NCBI RefSeq assembly: GCF_004379255.2
Contig: NC_056036.1
Span: forward strand, 39,074,076 to 39,138,075
Reading direction: 5' to 3'
Source: Salvia splendens
Taxonomy: Eukaryota; Streptophyta; Magnoliopsida; Lamiales; Lamiaceae
Length of the DNA: 64,000 nt
Below the pieces are notes generated by a model. It saw only the letters and a program-made list of their open reading frames with translations, did no database searches and was not told the DNA's origin. Shown piece by piece: positions 11,397 through 23,602 of this stretch. The translations under genes and the position numbers were made by a program. Position 1 is the first letter of the stretch; each line of letters starts with the position of its first letter.

Positions 11397-14300
11397 TGTT
11401 GAGGTTGAAATTGTCAAACTTACCCAATGAAGAACATACCAAACAAGGAAAAGAGCATAGATGGAAAAGATTCAGAATTGACCTGTGATTGATACACACT
11501 AGAATAGATTATTCACTACCAGAAATAAGCTTGTATCACCCTATAACTAGTGGACGAATGATTACAATCAATATACAAGAATTACCCAATTCTCTCCATT
11601 TCAATATGGTATCACGAACGGGTGAGGACTCCGAACAATCTCATCATCGTCCATAAACCTTTCCCGACCTTTTGTACCTGCAAAAAAAACAAACCAATAT
11701 GTCTGACGCCGAGCATTCCGACACAGAAACATCCAAACCAAAAATGGAGACACGCAGCCAAAGTTTGCACCTACCGCTCAATTTGAGGAATTTTTAGGCA
11801 AGGCTTCAGTTCTATACCAAACAAACCAGAACCAATAGTCAAGACTCAACATCCCCAATCTCTGGGAGAAACCATTGTCCAGTCGAAATTAGACGGGGAA
11901 AATTATCCTCTCTGGGCCAACCTAATGAATCGCGCGATCGGGGGAAAGGGGCTAACGTCTCACATCGATGGAGTGTCCGACCCTCCCCCTCGATCTGACC
12001 CATCTTACCAACAGTGGCAGCAACGAGATCACACCGTTTTCATCTGGATAATAAATAATATTGAAGCTGATTTGGTGACCGAAGTGTCGCAATACGCGAC
12101 GGCGAAGAACTTGTGGGAGGGCCTTGCCATCACATATGGCAATGGAACCGATCCGTTCCAAGTATATGATTTGCATCGACAAACAAGTGTTATCAAACAT
12201 GATGGAATGGTATTAGAGGCACTATGGAACAAACTGCAAGGCTTATGGATCTAAATTAACCGACGGGGGCCAAAACCCATAGACGGGGAAGCAGCATCAG
12301 TGATTGAGAAATACAACAAGATAGTCTAGAAACAGAGGTTATACCAGTTCATCACTGCCTTGGAGGACAAATACGAGGCCGTAAAAAAAGAGATAGTGAG
12401 GCAGGATCTTTTACCGACCGTACGTGTTGCGTACGGGATAGTTCGAAGAGAATCGAACAACGACCAGATACTTGGAACTGGAGGCAGCCTTGCGAAGGAG
12501 GCAGGACACAGAATTGGCTCTGGTCTCTCAACCATTGAACGCAGCCGTCGCAGTCAGCCACCGAACACCGCCAATTGCCCGTGGAACCGACGACAGGGGG
12601 AGGATAAGAGCAAATTGACGTGCTCACATTGTGGTGGTCGGAAACACATAAAGAGGCATGTTTTCTCCTTGTTGGATACCCAGATTGGTGTGACGATATG
12701 AAAAAGGCAAGGGCAGCAAAGTCGGCGACCCGGAACAATGGACGGGCCGCGATTACAGTGATTGACCGCGTCGCCGATACCGGGAAACCAGCAGGCAACT
12801 CCAGCAGTGAACACGGTGATGGAGCAGACCGGAAAAGCGAGGAAACGGCGAGAGCCCGACGGCCAGGGTTTGGAACGAATAAGGTAATGGAAATTTTGGG
12901 AGTAAATACATTGACTTTCATGTTTTTTCAAACTATACCCCAAAATCTCCACCTACTTCACCTAATGCACCAGCCTCACATAAATACCAAAACCCACCTA
13001 TAAACTTTGCTAAATCCCAAAATATACCCCACATTGGTCCATATTTTCCAAAACAGCCCCACATTCTTCCACCAAAAATATAAAAAAGACTATAGAAAAC
13101 CCAAAATTGGGTTTTGACCCTGGTATTGTTTGCAAAAATCAATTTCAGGCCCTAACTCTTATTGGCTCGTCTGAGACACGAGGAAAGGATAGTGAGTGGA
13201 TATTTGACTGTGGTGCCACTGATACTATATCTTTTGATATCTGATTTTATTAACGTTTCTACTCTTCGAAAGAAAAAATTTGTCCAAACAACAAAGGACA
13301 CTTAATTCCGGTCCAAGGAGCAAGCACAATCAAAATTTCTCCATCGATGAAGATTTCAAACTGCTTATATGTTCCATCATTGGCAAACAAATTATTGTCT
13401 GGTAGCCATGTTAATAAGGAGTTACAATGCAGCCTACTAATGCAGCCGAATTTCTGTGTCTTGAAGGATCTCAAGACAGGCTCGACAGTTGGGCGTGGCA
13501 CTGAACAAGAAGGGTTGTACTATGTGGATAAGGTGACCCAACCCGGTATTGCAATGCTGACTCAAGGGTCGACTGAATCACAGGGTTGGCTCTGGCATCG
13601 CCGGTTAGGACACCCTTCCATAGGATATCTACTCTTGCTTTTTCCCCGCTTTTCAAATACTCAGTTTTCCTTTCATTGCGACACATGTTTTTTAGCAAAA
13701 AGCCACATACACTCATTTAAGCTTAATAACTCTCGTGTGAACATTTCTTTTTCCCTGATGTCTGGGGTTCGACCCCTGTTTTGGGCAGTTATGGATTTAA
13801 GTATTTCCTGTTATTTATTGATGATTGTATGCGTATGACTTGGGTTTATTTTTTGAAATCAAAATATGATGTTTTGAAAAATTTACTCAGTTTTACACCC
13901 TCGTACACACACCGTATAACCGAAAAATCCAAATACTTTGATCAGACAATGGGGGAGAGTTTGTGAATTCAAATATGCGTCAGTTCTTTACCGAGAAGGA
14001 TTTGGAACATCAAACTACATGTCCCCATACACCAGAACAAAACGGGGTACCTGAACGTAAGAACCGAAAAATCTTAGAAATGACTCAAGCACTCCTCATA
14101 GATTCTCATGTCCCAAAATCTTTTTGGTCAGAAGTCATCGCCACCTCAGTTTACCTGCTTAATCGCCATCCTACATACATTTTAAAATTTAAAACACCTC
14201 TTGATATTTTCTCTACACAAAACCAGATACTTACACTTCTCACACTTGACCCCAGAATATTTGGCTGCTCAGTATTCGTGCACATACCTAAAATAGATTG

Positions 14301-15603
14301 CTCTAAATTTTCCCCATGCTCCATTAAATACGTTTTTTTGGGATACGGGAAGGATCAAAAGGGATATAGATGTTTTGACCTTCTTCACAAACGACTCTAT
14401 ATTACCATGAATTGTGATTTTGTCGAGCACCAATATTTCTATAACCAGCTTAGCAGTCAGGGGGAGAAACCACTATCACCAACTAGTGACCTGCTAAGTT
14501 GGTCTCCTACTCCAGGTATCCACATCCCCAGCCATCATGTACCTGAAGCATCTAGTCAGATTGTGCCTCTGTCCAATCCTGTGATAGAAGATGGTCCAAC
14601 AGACGATGTGAATAGCAGTTCTACCGGGCCATCTAATCCACATGGTAAAACTTCTGAATCACTTGACATTGTCTTACCATCGACACCGTCAAGGGATCCT
14701 GAGGTTAGTAATAATGATCAAATGGGTACTGACCGTGTAAGGCAGGAAAAAGGAGAAGATATACCTACAGTGAGCGGGCGAAGCTTTGAATTACCACCAA
14801 GGAGTACGAAAGGTATACCACCGAAGAGGTATTCACCAGATTGTAAAGGGCACAAAGCTCGGTATGCAGTTGCCAATCTTATGCAAGGGCATCTAACTGA
14901 AATGGCCCGAGCATTCGAGGCAACCCTATACGAAGAAGTGGAGATACCCCAATCGGTTGAGGAGGCTATGAAGCACAGGCACTGGCGAGAAGCCATGAAA
15001 AAGGAGATGGATGCCTTGATTAGAAGTAAGACTTGGGAGAAAAGTCCAATACCATAAGGGAAAAAAACAGTAGGTTGTCGTTAGGTGTTCACAATCAAGA
15101 GACGGGCATATGGGTCTATTGAGAGGTACAAGGCGCGGTTAGTGGCAAATGGGTACACTCAAGTCTATGGAATTGACTACGAAGAGACCTTCTCTCCAGT
15201 GGCCAAGATGGACACTGTCCGGACTTTGTTATCAGTTGATGCATGCAAGGATTGGAAATTGCACCAGTTCGATGCAGGGAGAAAGAAGAAGTATACATGG
15301 ATGTACCGCCTGGCTATTCAGAAGAGTTTGGAGGTCAAGTATGCAGACTGCGGAAGATACTTTATGGACTAAAACAGTCCCTAAGAGTATGGTTCGGAAG
15401 ATTCGTACAGGCCATGAAGAAGAATGGCTACACCCAAAGCAATTCAGACCACACCTTGTTCCTGAAAAAGAGGGACGGTCGAGTAGCTTGTCTGATCATA
15501 TATGTAGATGACATGATACTCACCGGAGATGATGAAGAAGAGATACAAAACCTGAAGGAGAGTTTGTTCCAAGAATTTGAGATGAAAGATCTGGGTCCTC
15601 TCA
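11397..15603 (+). mobile_element. Decayed Ty1-copia retrotransposon, 3' truncated
   Basis: A likely 5' LTR (11397-11603) starts TGTTGAGGTTG and ends TTTCA. It is followed by a primer-binding-like TGGTATCACGAACGG, resembling the TGGTATCAGAGC site of many plant copia elements. Gag, protease, integrase and part of reverse transcriptase follow in order and then stop abruptly at 15603, where Harbinger sequence begins. RNase H, polypurine tract and 3' LTR are absent. Confidence 0.85.
11699..15603 (+). pseudogene. Copia gag-pol polyprotein remnant
   Basis: The polyprotein is broken by several stops and frameshifts. Gag (UBN2 type) is at 11925-12254 (WEGLAITYGN; stop after LQGLWI). A zinc-knuckle-like CSHCGGRKHIKRH lies near 12619. 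The protease has WIFDCGATDTISF near 13200, where the family has DSGAT, so the catalytic Asp is followed by Cys. The GAG-pre-integrase domain (WLWHRRLGHPS) is near 13590. The integrase core is split across frames (FLLFIDDCMRMTWVYF near 13800; CPHTPEQNGVPERKNR near 14020). Reverse transcriptase ([13 protein letters not shown], 15127) contains the active-site LIIYVDDMIL near 15500 and ends at KDLGPLK, just before the expected YFLG. It is non-functional. Confidence 0.9.
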
Positions 15604-17292
15604 AATTTTCCCCAAATCATCTATAAATACACACATTCATCATCCATTTATCACATCAAATCATCTCTCATTCATAATTCTCATACAAACTATCAACACC
15701 TTCATCTCTCACTCAAAACCTCAAATGGATTCCACCCATCTTATGGCGGAAGCGGAGCGCGAAGAACAAGAATACTACGTACAACATCGTGCCGTTTACG
15801 AAGCATACGTCGCGGCGAATACCCCCGCTCCTTTTCCTCAACGAACCAGATCAAATCGCCGCTACATCCATCGTGACCGGGAGGGAGCCCACGAAAGGCT
15901 CGTTGCCGACAACTTTGCCGACCAGCCGCGGTTTCCGGCAGATTACTTCAGGCGCCGTTTTCGCATGTCAAAGCGCTTGTTCATGCGAATTGTCAACACA
16001 TTGTCCGCACGTGTTGAATTCTTCCAAACAGTTCCAGATGCAGCCGGCCGGCAAAGTATCACGCCGTTACAGAAGTGTACGTGTGCCATCCGACAACTCG
16101 CTACTGGGTAAACGGCCGACATCTTCGACGAGTATTTGCATATCGGTGAGTCCACTGGAATCTTTTGTCTAAAGAATTTTTGCGAGCGCGTTCGTTCAGC
16201 TTTCGGAGATGAATTCCTTCGGGCACCCACCACCGATGATTTCCAACGGTTGCTTCGTCTTCACGAACCAGTCCATGGCTTTCCCGGAATGCTTGGCAGC
16301 ATTGACTGCATGCATTGGAGGTGGAAGAATTGGCCGACTGCTTGGAGGGGGCAACACTTGAACGGTCACAAAGGCGGCGACCCAACGCTTATCCTTGAGG
16401 CGGTCGCCGACTACCGCCTATGGATTTGGCATGCATATTTCGGCGTTGCTGGATCCAACAACGACTTGAATGTGCTATATTCTTCACCACTCTTCAATGA
16501 TGTGATGAATGGTGTAGCACCGGCGATCGACTTCACCATCAACAGAAATAGATACCACATGGGTTACTATCTAGCCGATGGTATCTACCCACGGTGGTCG
16601 ACTTTCGTGAAGACGTTCAACAACCCGCACGACCCGAGACGGGTTCTTTTTGCGCAGCGTCAAGAGTCCGCACGGAAAGACGTCGAAAGAGCTTTCGGGG
16701 TCCTTCAAGCCCGATTCAACATTGTTAAGTCCCCGGCTCGGCTATGGTATGTGAATAATATCGCCGACATCATGTTCACGTGTATTATCTTACACAACAT
16801 GATTATAGCCGACGAAGGGCCGAGGGCGGCTAGCTTCTACGACAAGGACGAAGCCGGAAGCTCAACAACGAGGTCTCCCCCACGCCGAGGCGAGCATACG
16901 ACGGTTGGCCAGAGAATCGAGACAAGGCACACAATGCGCGATACCCAAATCCACAATCAACTACAAGAAGACCTAATCAAACACATGTGGGCGAAATTCG
17001 GCAACGCTTAGTGGTTTTTTTAATTTTTAGTATTTTAATTATGTAATTTTTAATTTTAGGATTTTAATTATGTCGTTTTTATTTTATTTGTCATTTGTAA
17101 TATTATTTAGGTTTTTTTAATGAATTTTAGTATTATTGAAATGTTTTTGTTTAATTGAATTTTAAATTAATTGTGCTCGTCCTTGCGGAAGAGCACAGCT
17201 GTGGGTGTTGTGCTCTTGCCAGAGAACATGCAGAAAAAGTGGGGCCGGGCCCACAACCGTGCCGCTGGCAAGAGCACGGTTGTGGATGCTCT
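15604..17292 (+). mobile_element. PIF/Harbinger element, left end lost
   Basis: The right terminus is clear: on the minus strand it reads GAGCATCCACAACCGTGCTC, followed outside by TAA, the usual Harbinger TSD. The left terminal repeat is missing. The sequence starts at copia RT and is within about 20 bp of a TATA box (TATAAATA, 15622-15629) that presumably drove the transposase. Its 3' arm (17012-17292) contains a GC-rich subterminal block with repeated AAGAGCACRGYTGTG. Confidence 0.85.
15725..17011 (+). pseudogene. Harbinger transposase (DDE_Tnp_4) with one in-frame stop
   Basis: This reads MDSTHLMAEAEREEQ... to MWAKFGNA in one frame, with a single TAA at 16109-16111 between the HTH-like N-terminal half and the nuclease. 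N-terminal features are FRRRFRMSKRLFMRIV and LQKCTCAIRQLA. Nuclease features are GMLGSIDCMHW (first D), GSNNDLNVL (second D) and the ERAFGVLQARF block (E). Apart from the one stop the reading frame is open over about 430 codons, so inactivation looks fairly recent. The start at 15725 is the first ATG after the TATA box at 15622. Confidence 0.9.
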
Positions 17293-19064
17293 AAATGATA
17301 TGGTTCCAAAACTTAACTCCATCATTTTATTGACTTTTTTTATATTATCATAATATTTAGTATATTCTTTTCATTTTATTGTATATTTTTTCATTTTATT
17401 GTATTATTTTGCTTTTCTTTTTCTAAAACACATTTATATTTTAATAATCTTGTGAATTTCATTACTATAAAAATTATCTTATACTACTATAGAAGAATAA
17501 ATACTACTTATATTAATGTAATTTAAACAGTTAACAAAATTTAATTGTAATATGAATATTTTATTTTTAATGAATCCCATATTTTAATTAAAATGAAAAA
17601 AATAGTTTTCATAGATTTTATAATAATTAAAGTAAAATAATAAATGAACAGAAAATAAAACCAATGATTATAACGGAATTAATGGATGGTGAGTTGTAGA
17701 TGTAGTTTCTTAAATATGAAACGAGGAAAAAAAATTTATGGGACCCATGGATATGAAGTGAACGAACGATTTAAGAAATGTAATTGTTGATGATTTTATC
17801 TCGTCGCCCCTTGTTCGTTGAAGAATTGGGGGAGGAAGACGGCGGGCGGAGGTGCATTGTCAAGGTTCGATAGAAGCAATGTTGTCTGCTTCGGATTCTG
17901 CGTTGGCCGATGTCTTCTTGATAATAATTTTTTCAAAGGGAGAAATGTGAGGTAGAAATGGAGAGAGATGTGAGGTAAAATTAAATTTTCAAATTTTGAA
18001 GTTATATTAAATTGACACATAATGAGTCAAATATTATTAAATTGACAGGTAGGAACTATCTGTTGTCAAAATAATTGTCATATAATTAATTATTTTTAAA
18101 AATTACTCTAAAATTGAAATATGATAAAAGTTGATAATTTTAACGGCTATTATTGGTAATTGTTTCTAAAATTAATTTTTATAGTACTAATTAATTGTTT
18201 TTAATTGCCCGATAGAAGAAGTAACGTTGTCTGCTCTGGATTCTACAATGACCGATGCTTCTTGACAAGAATTTTTTCAAACAGAAAAATGCAAAAGGAA
18301 GGAAAGGAGAGACGTGAGGTAAAATTAATTTTTTAGTTTAAATTAGAAGTTAGATTAAATTGACATATAGTGAGTCAAATATTATTAAATTGACAGGTAG
18401 GAACTATATTTAGTCAAAACTAATGGTTATATAATTAATTGTTCTAAAAAGTTACTATTATAAAATTAAAATATTACTATAAAAATTGATAATTTTAGTT
18501 CCCGCCTGAAAATAGGCGAGTTTGAAGAATAGTAGGAGGGAATCCTAGACTGCTCCGCTGCAGTGGCGGTGGCGCGGCGGTATAAAAAGCAGTGTCGCAT
18601 ATAGGTTGCGGTGGCTGAGCTGGGTCCCGTTGTCCCTGCACCACTGCAGGTTGATTCTTCCAAGCAAAACCTCCGCAATTAATTCCCATTTATTTCTTCT
18701 CCTAACAAAATTTAATTATATTCCTACTTTGATCTGCTATTGCAATAGTCCTATCCATCGATTCTATCCCATCTCATCGCCATCCCATCATCTCTTCCAT
18801 TTAACTCACTTCCCCATGTAAAATTCGTATTTGCACTAATTAAGGCAAATTCCAGGTAATTCTTTTATTTTAGAATTGCAGTAGAAATGCACAATTTGTA
18901 TGTACGCTTGTTTTATTGACTAAAATACAACTTTATTTCTGCAAAAGATATGCTCTGATTTTCTTATTTCAACCTTTTCTGATTCCTACACTCTTTTCCT
19001 TGTGCAACTTCTTGCTCTTGTTGTTGTGCTTCACACTCAGCACGTGAGGAAAGGTTGGGTTGAG
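17293..19064. other. Upstream region of the TGA gene with a diverged direct repeat
   Basis: This is AT-rich. Two diverged copies of a ~230-bp block begin CGATAGAAG at 17868 and 18209. They share TTGTCTGCTYYGGATTCT, GTGAGGTAAAATTAA and the GAGTCAAATATTATTAAATT block, and the repeat period is about 341 bp. The last 250 bp are pyrimidine-rich like a plant 5' leader. AG|GTAATT at about 18855 and an acceptor CACTCAG at about 19040 could bound a 5' UTR intron. Confidence 0.55.
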
Positions 19065-22000
19065 ATGCATAGCTTCAAGTCTACTGTAACACAACAAGCT
19101 ATTGCTCTCACCAGTTCTGATGTGTATTGCCATTCTCAGCCATCATTTTACCTCAGGTTCGAAAAGATTCTGCCTTTTTTTTAGTGTTTGCATGTCTCAT
19201 TTTATTCAGGGTGATGAGGCTCCTGCATGTCTCATTTTAGGGGTGAAGAAGGTAGTAGAAATGGGGCTCGCTTTTCGGATCTTGGGGAGCTCGAGCAGTC
19301 TCCTGGAAATGGGTTTCATCATGATGATGCTTTGAACTTAAGCAGAAGTAAGCTGCTCTGTGTGTGTTGTGTATTTCACAACTTGTTCTAACTAACATAA
19401 GTCTTCTGTGTTAATTAGGCTCAATGTACAATGATTTGAAGGCAAGCGATGTTTCTGTTGTGTCTAGTAACTTGCAGTTTGGTGGCCTTAACAACGTATG
19501 TCTTCTTCCACATCTTCAACACTCAAGCTCTAGTCACAAATTCTGATGAGTTGAATGCTTTGTGTTTTTACAGAGCTTGGGTTCGGCAGAGATGGTTTCA
19601 TCAGCAACAGGGATTGACGCAGGCCAATTCATGTCACACAAGGGGCCAATTGTGGATTTCTGTGGCGGTGGTGGTGCTATGGGAAATGGCCAGTTTGAAA
19701 ACTGGGGTGATTCAGGGGTGGTGGCAGATCACAGCCAGCAGACTGACACTTCTACAGACACTGAGGACAAAAACCAGGTCCTTTTTCCCTCTTCTCTTCA
19801 CTACCTGTTTCTTGATTCCACAGTGTGTGAGAAAGTTTATTCTTTTCCACTTGTTTGGAAATCTTCACATGTTTTGTCTTCTTTCTTTAAATGTTTGAGT
19901 TGTGGTAATCATGTAGTAAGAGCACCTGGGCCGCAACGCTGTGTCGTTGCGGTGCCTAGGCCGTTCCGGAGGAATGGTTCCGTGGCGGCACGCGTTGCAG
20001 CCGCCGTGTCGTCGCCAAACCGTGCCCATGCCTTGCCGGGTGTCGTTGCCGCGGCCCGCGGCACGACACGTTCCGCCACGCGCCGAGGCGACGTGGCGGC
20101 CTCCCATTCGACGCGTGACGCCCACTCGCTGCTCCGCGAGTGGGTTTCGTCACGTGACCCAATAATTAATTTTTTTAAAAAAAATTCGAATTTAATTAAA
20201 AAAAAAATTTTTTGCAACGGTATTGTTACCGTTTTTTAGCCTTTTTGTAATTTTTTTTATTTTTTATTTATAATTTATTTACTCTATAAATATTCCTATT
20301 TCATATTCATTTCACTCACAAACACACATCTATTCCTCTCAAATCATCTCGCGACTCTAGCGCCCACACCCAACTCCAACAGGATCTAATTGAGCACATT
20401 TGGGCAAACTTTGGCGGATGAAATTATTAAAAGTGTGTAATTTTGTTTTTTAGGATTTTAATTGTGTGCTTTTTATTTTTTTTAAGTTTAACTTGTAACT
20501 TTGTTTTAATGTTGTGTGTTTTTTAATAAAGTGTGTTTGTTTTTTATTAAAGTGTGTTTTTATAATTGAATTGAGTTGGAAATAAAAATAAAAAATAAAA
20601 TTGAATGAATAGTAATTTAAGGAACGGTTAAGGAACGGAGGGTTGCAGGTTCCGTTCCTTAGTTAAGGAATGGAGTAAAAAAGTACAGTGGGGCCGGCAA
20701 ATAGTAGTTTAAGGAACGGTATAGGAACAGTGTTGTGGATGACCTAACTCACAGCACTCTACTGAAACACTGGTAATGTGTTGGAACTTGAGATTAATCT
20801 TTTCTGTTGTGAAAAACCATGTTTTTTCAATGATAGAGTTCTTCTTGGCTACTTGTTTTGGGGAGTAAATGAACTTCATGAGTCATTAGGCCAAAGTTTC
20901 TTAAATTTTGGGGAAATTTGTGGCTTTTGGTAGACATTCATTCAAATAAACTGATTCAAATAAACTGTTTGATGGAAATTTTCAGCTGGCTGACTTGTTG
21001 ATTTGGCTGTGCATTTTCAGTATCATGGAGTGCACAATGAAAGATTGATGGGCGCAGACTCTATGGACCAATTGAATGAGAAAATCGGAGACCAAAAGGT
21101 TATTTCTTTGCTATTTCTAACTTGTTTTACTGCCAGGTATAATATGCTTGTCGAAGTGACAATATTTTGTTTGCGTTTCAGACACTGCGTAGGCTAGCTC
21201 AGAATCGTGAAGCAGCTCGGAAGAGCCGAATGAGGAAAAAGGTAATTGCAAATTGTTTAAACACTTGTTGATTGATCATTATGGGGAAACTTGTATGCTT
21301 ACCCCCCCCACCCCCCTTCAATGGTTAGGTCCATCCCATGGCTACAAAATTGTGTCTAATTGTTAAGGAGTCTGGTTATCCGGCTTTGATGGCTTTACCT
21401 CGAATTCTCCAAACATATACTAGCATTTATATATAGCTTTCTTTGTTCCTCTACCTCCAACATATGTGGAGCTTAATTCGAAGCTACTAAAAATTTGATA
21501 AACCTTCATCTTGCCTTTTGGCCCAAAAAAGCTAATGCTAATGCATTAATTTGTTTCAATGAGAAAGTTCATAAGATTGAGTAACATTTAATTTTTGGTT
21601 TTTGGTTAGGCCTATGTTCAACAGCTTGAGAATAGTCGGCTGAAGCTCACGCAACTGGAGCAGGAGCTGAAAAAAGTACGGCAGCAGGTATATTCCTTCT
21701 GTCATGTTTGAGATTTAAGAAAGTATAAGGATCGTTGAATCCCAAACGTGTTCTTTTATGGATTAATTATGCGTTATTTTCATTCCAATAAAAATAGCTT
21801 CATTTCGTACAGGCATGTAGAGCTAATCCTAAATAATGCAGGGTGTATTAGCCGCATCTGGATATCATGCAGATCATTCTCTAGGTGGAAATGGTAAGTC
21901 GAGAAGTTCTTCCCTACATTTGGACATCATTTTAACTAGTAAAAATCTAAAGTCCTATGATTCGACTTCCTAAAATATGAAATCTGTGTCTGATCAAGTG

Positions 22001-22870
22001 GCATTTCCTTTTCATAAATCATGTATAGGGAATGTGGCATTTGACCTAGATTATGCGAGATGGCTTGATGAACACCAGCGGCTGATTAATGATCTCAGAA
22101 TTGCTGTAAATTCTCATGTGGGAGACAGTGAACTCCGGCTTCTTGTTGAGGGCATGATATCTCATTATGATGAGATATTCCGCCTTAAGAGTGCTGGTGC
22201 AAAATCAGACGTCTTTCACATGCTTTCGGGCATGTGGAAGACTCCTGCTGAGAGGTGCTTCATGTGGTTAGGAGGATTTCGCTGCTCTGAGGTTCTTAAG
22301 GTGATCTAATGTTATTACCATATTTCTTTCGTACTCGTGCAATAATGTATCCAGATCTCATTCCATGTCCATCATCTGTCTGTGAAACATTTAGATACTC
22401 GGAAACCAAATCGAGCCATTAACAGAGCAACAGTTGGTGGGGATTTGCAACCTGCAGCAATCCTCCCAACAGGCTGAGGATGCCTTGTCTCAAGGGATGG
22501 AAGCTCTTCAACAGTCACTCGTAGAGACACTCTCCTCAAATGCCCTCGCCCCTCGTAACTCTGCAAACGTGGCTGACTATATGGGGCAGATGGCCATTGC
22601 CATGAGCAAGCTTGCCACACTTGAGAATTTCCTTCATCAGGCAAGTTTTCTTTCCAAATACGAAAGCCTCTCGTTTATCAACTCATTATAAAAGTTCTAA
22701 AAGCAGTGATTTCACACCGACAGGCCGACCTCCTGAGACGCCAGATGTTGCAACAACTGCAACGAATACTAACAACTCGTCAAGCTGCTCGTGCTCTTCT
22801 TGCCATCAGTGATCACAGATCAAGGCTCCGAGCTCTGAGCTCGTTGTGGCTAGCACGCCCTAAGGAATAA
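19065..22870 (+). CDS. TGA: TGA-type bZIP transcription factor
   Basis: Nuclear DNA-binding protein of the TGA family (as-1/TGACG elements, NPR1 partner in the salicylate response). Eleven exons join in frame to 470 codons: 19065-19156, 19241-19347, 19419-19495, 19574-19777, 21021-21098, 21182-21241, 21610-21687, 21842-21893, 22029-22300, 22395-22640, 22724-22870. It has the long N-terminal extension of tobacco TGA2.1-like members (MHSFKSTVTQQ, FSDLGELEQSPG, ENWGDSG, QTDTSTDTED). The bZIP basic region starts near residue 187 (LRRLAQNREAARKSRMRKK), followed by VQQLENSRLKLTQLEQEL. The C-terminal DOG1 domain (FHMLSGMWKTPAERCFMWLGGF) ends LRALSSLWLARPKE. Intron 10 uses a GC donor (CAG|GCAAGT). 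Intron 4 holds a Harbinger derivative. I see no damage. Confidence 0.93.
19920..20744 (+). mobile_element. Harbinger deletion derivative in TGA intron 4
   Basis: This 825-bp element is flanked by TAA (19917-19919 and 20745-20747). Ends are GAGCACCTGGG... and, on the opposite strand, GGTCATCCACAACACTG. The left arm is CpG-rich. A TATA box (TATAAATA, 20285-20292) and transposase-like leader are followed directly by a fragment encoding QQDLIEHIWANFGG and a stop (about 20375-20420). That fragment matches the last residues of the transposase ending at 17011 (QEDLIKHMWAKFG). Nearly all the transposase has been deleted. The right arm repeats AAGGAACGG several times. Confidence 0.85.
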
Positions 22871-23293
22871 CGTTGCTGTCTTCTTATGTTCGTCGACACC
22901 CTACTTGGCCTACTCGCCATGTAAGTAAAGCCTTTTCTAGTGAGACATGTTGATCCATAGCTTAGTGGAGTAGAAAACCTTTTTCTGTATCTAAGAATCG
23001 TTTATGCCTGCAAATTTCTTGATGATCAATATCTAAGAACCGTTACAAACGTATGATCTCAAACTATCATTTATTTAGGGAAAAGATTTTGGATATATTT
23101 CCCAAGATCATCAGACTTTATTTATATTTACATATCCTTCAACAAAAGAATCAATTTTTTCTAATCTTCAGTTTTCTCAACGCCCTTGTTTGTTTGTCCT
23201 CTTTCGTTCCTCTTCCTTCCTGCAGCCATAAAAAGTAGCCAAATTTGGTTGTTACAAAACATAAAGAAGGTAATATTTGTCTCAAAATTCAGA
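22871..23293. other. Between convergent genes: 3' regions
   Basis: The TGA gene (plus) and the small gene below (minus) converge here. I see 3'-UTR-like AT-rich sequence and no element ends or coding frame. Confidence 0.5.
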
Positions 23294-23602
23294 TTATGAA
23301 AGCATACTTGATCTGTTCTTCCTCCTTGACTGCACAATTTGTGGGATGAACACACCAGTCCCGTTTCCAGTTATCGACGCATTCATGATCCACGTAGGCG
23401 CTGCAACCTCCTCGTTATGCTGTGGCCAGTCGTAATATCCACGACGGCCTTCTTTCTGGGCTGCAACCGCGTTCGAATTCTTGATTTTGTGTTCTTGAAC
23501 ATCATCATCGTCGTCTTCTGCTGTGAGTTGCAAGACTTGTTTCCTTAGCTCACTGTAGAAAACATCATACTCGTATTCCAACTCCTGTAACTGAAAATCC
23601 AT
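23294..23602 (-). CDS. Small plant protein, unrecognised (102 aa)
   Basis: An open frame of 102 codons starts at 23602 (MDFQLQELEYEYDVFYSELR) with a hydrophobic/acidic N-terminus that could form a short amphipathic helix. An Asp run (DDDDD) follows, then a GYYDWPQHNEE segment and a C-terminus GTGVFIPQIVQSRRKNR. The block pattern and codon use look like a real small plant gene, and a TATA-like TATATATACC lies about 65 bp upstream on the minus strand. I do not recognise a family with a known function. The basic RRKNR tail could be a nuclear localisation or nucleic-acid contact, which is speculation. No intron is needed. Confidence 0.6.
   Translation of the reverse strand: MDFQLQELEYEYDVFYSELRKQVLQLTAEDDDDDVQEHKIKNSNAVAAQKEGRRGYYDWPQHNEEVAAPTWIMNASITGNGTGVFIPQIVQSRRKNRSSMLS

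Noticed and set aside
19562..20239. 225-codon frame spanning TGA exon 4 and beyond
   Set aside because: It reads through the exon 4 donor into intron and the Harbinger derivative by chance.
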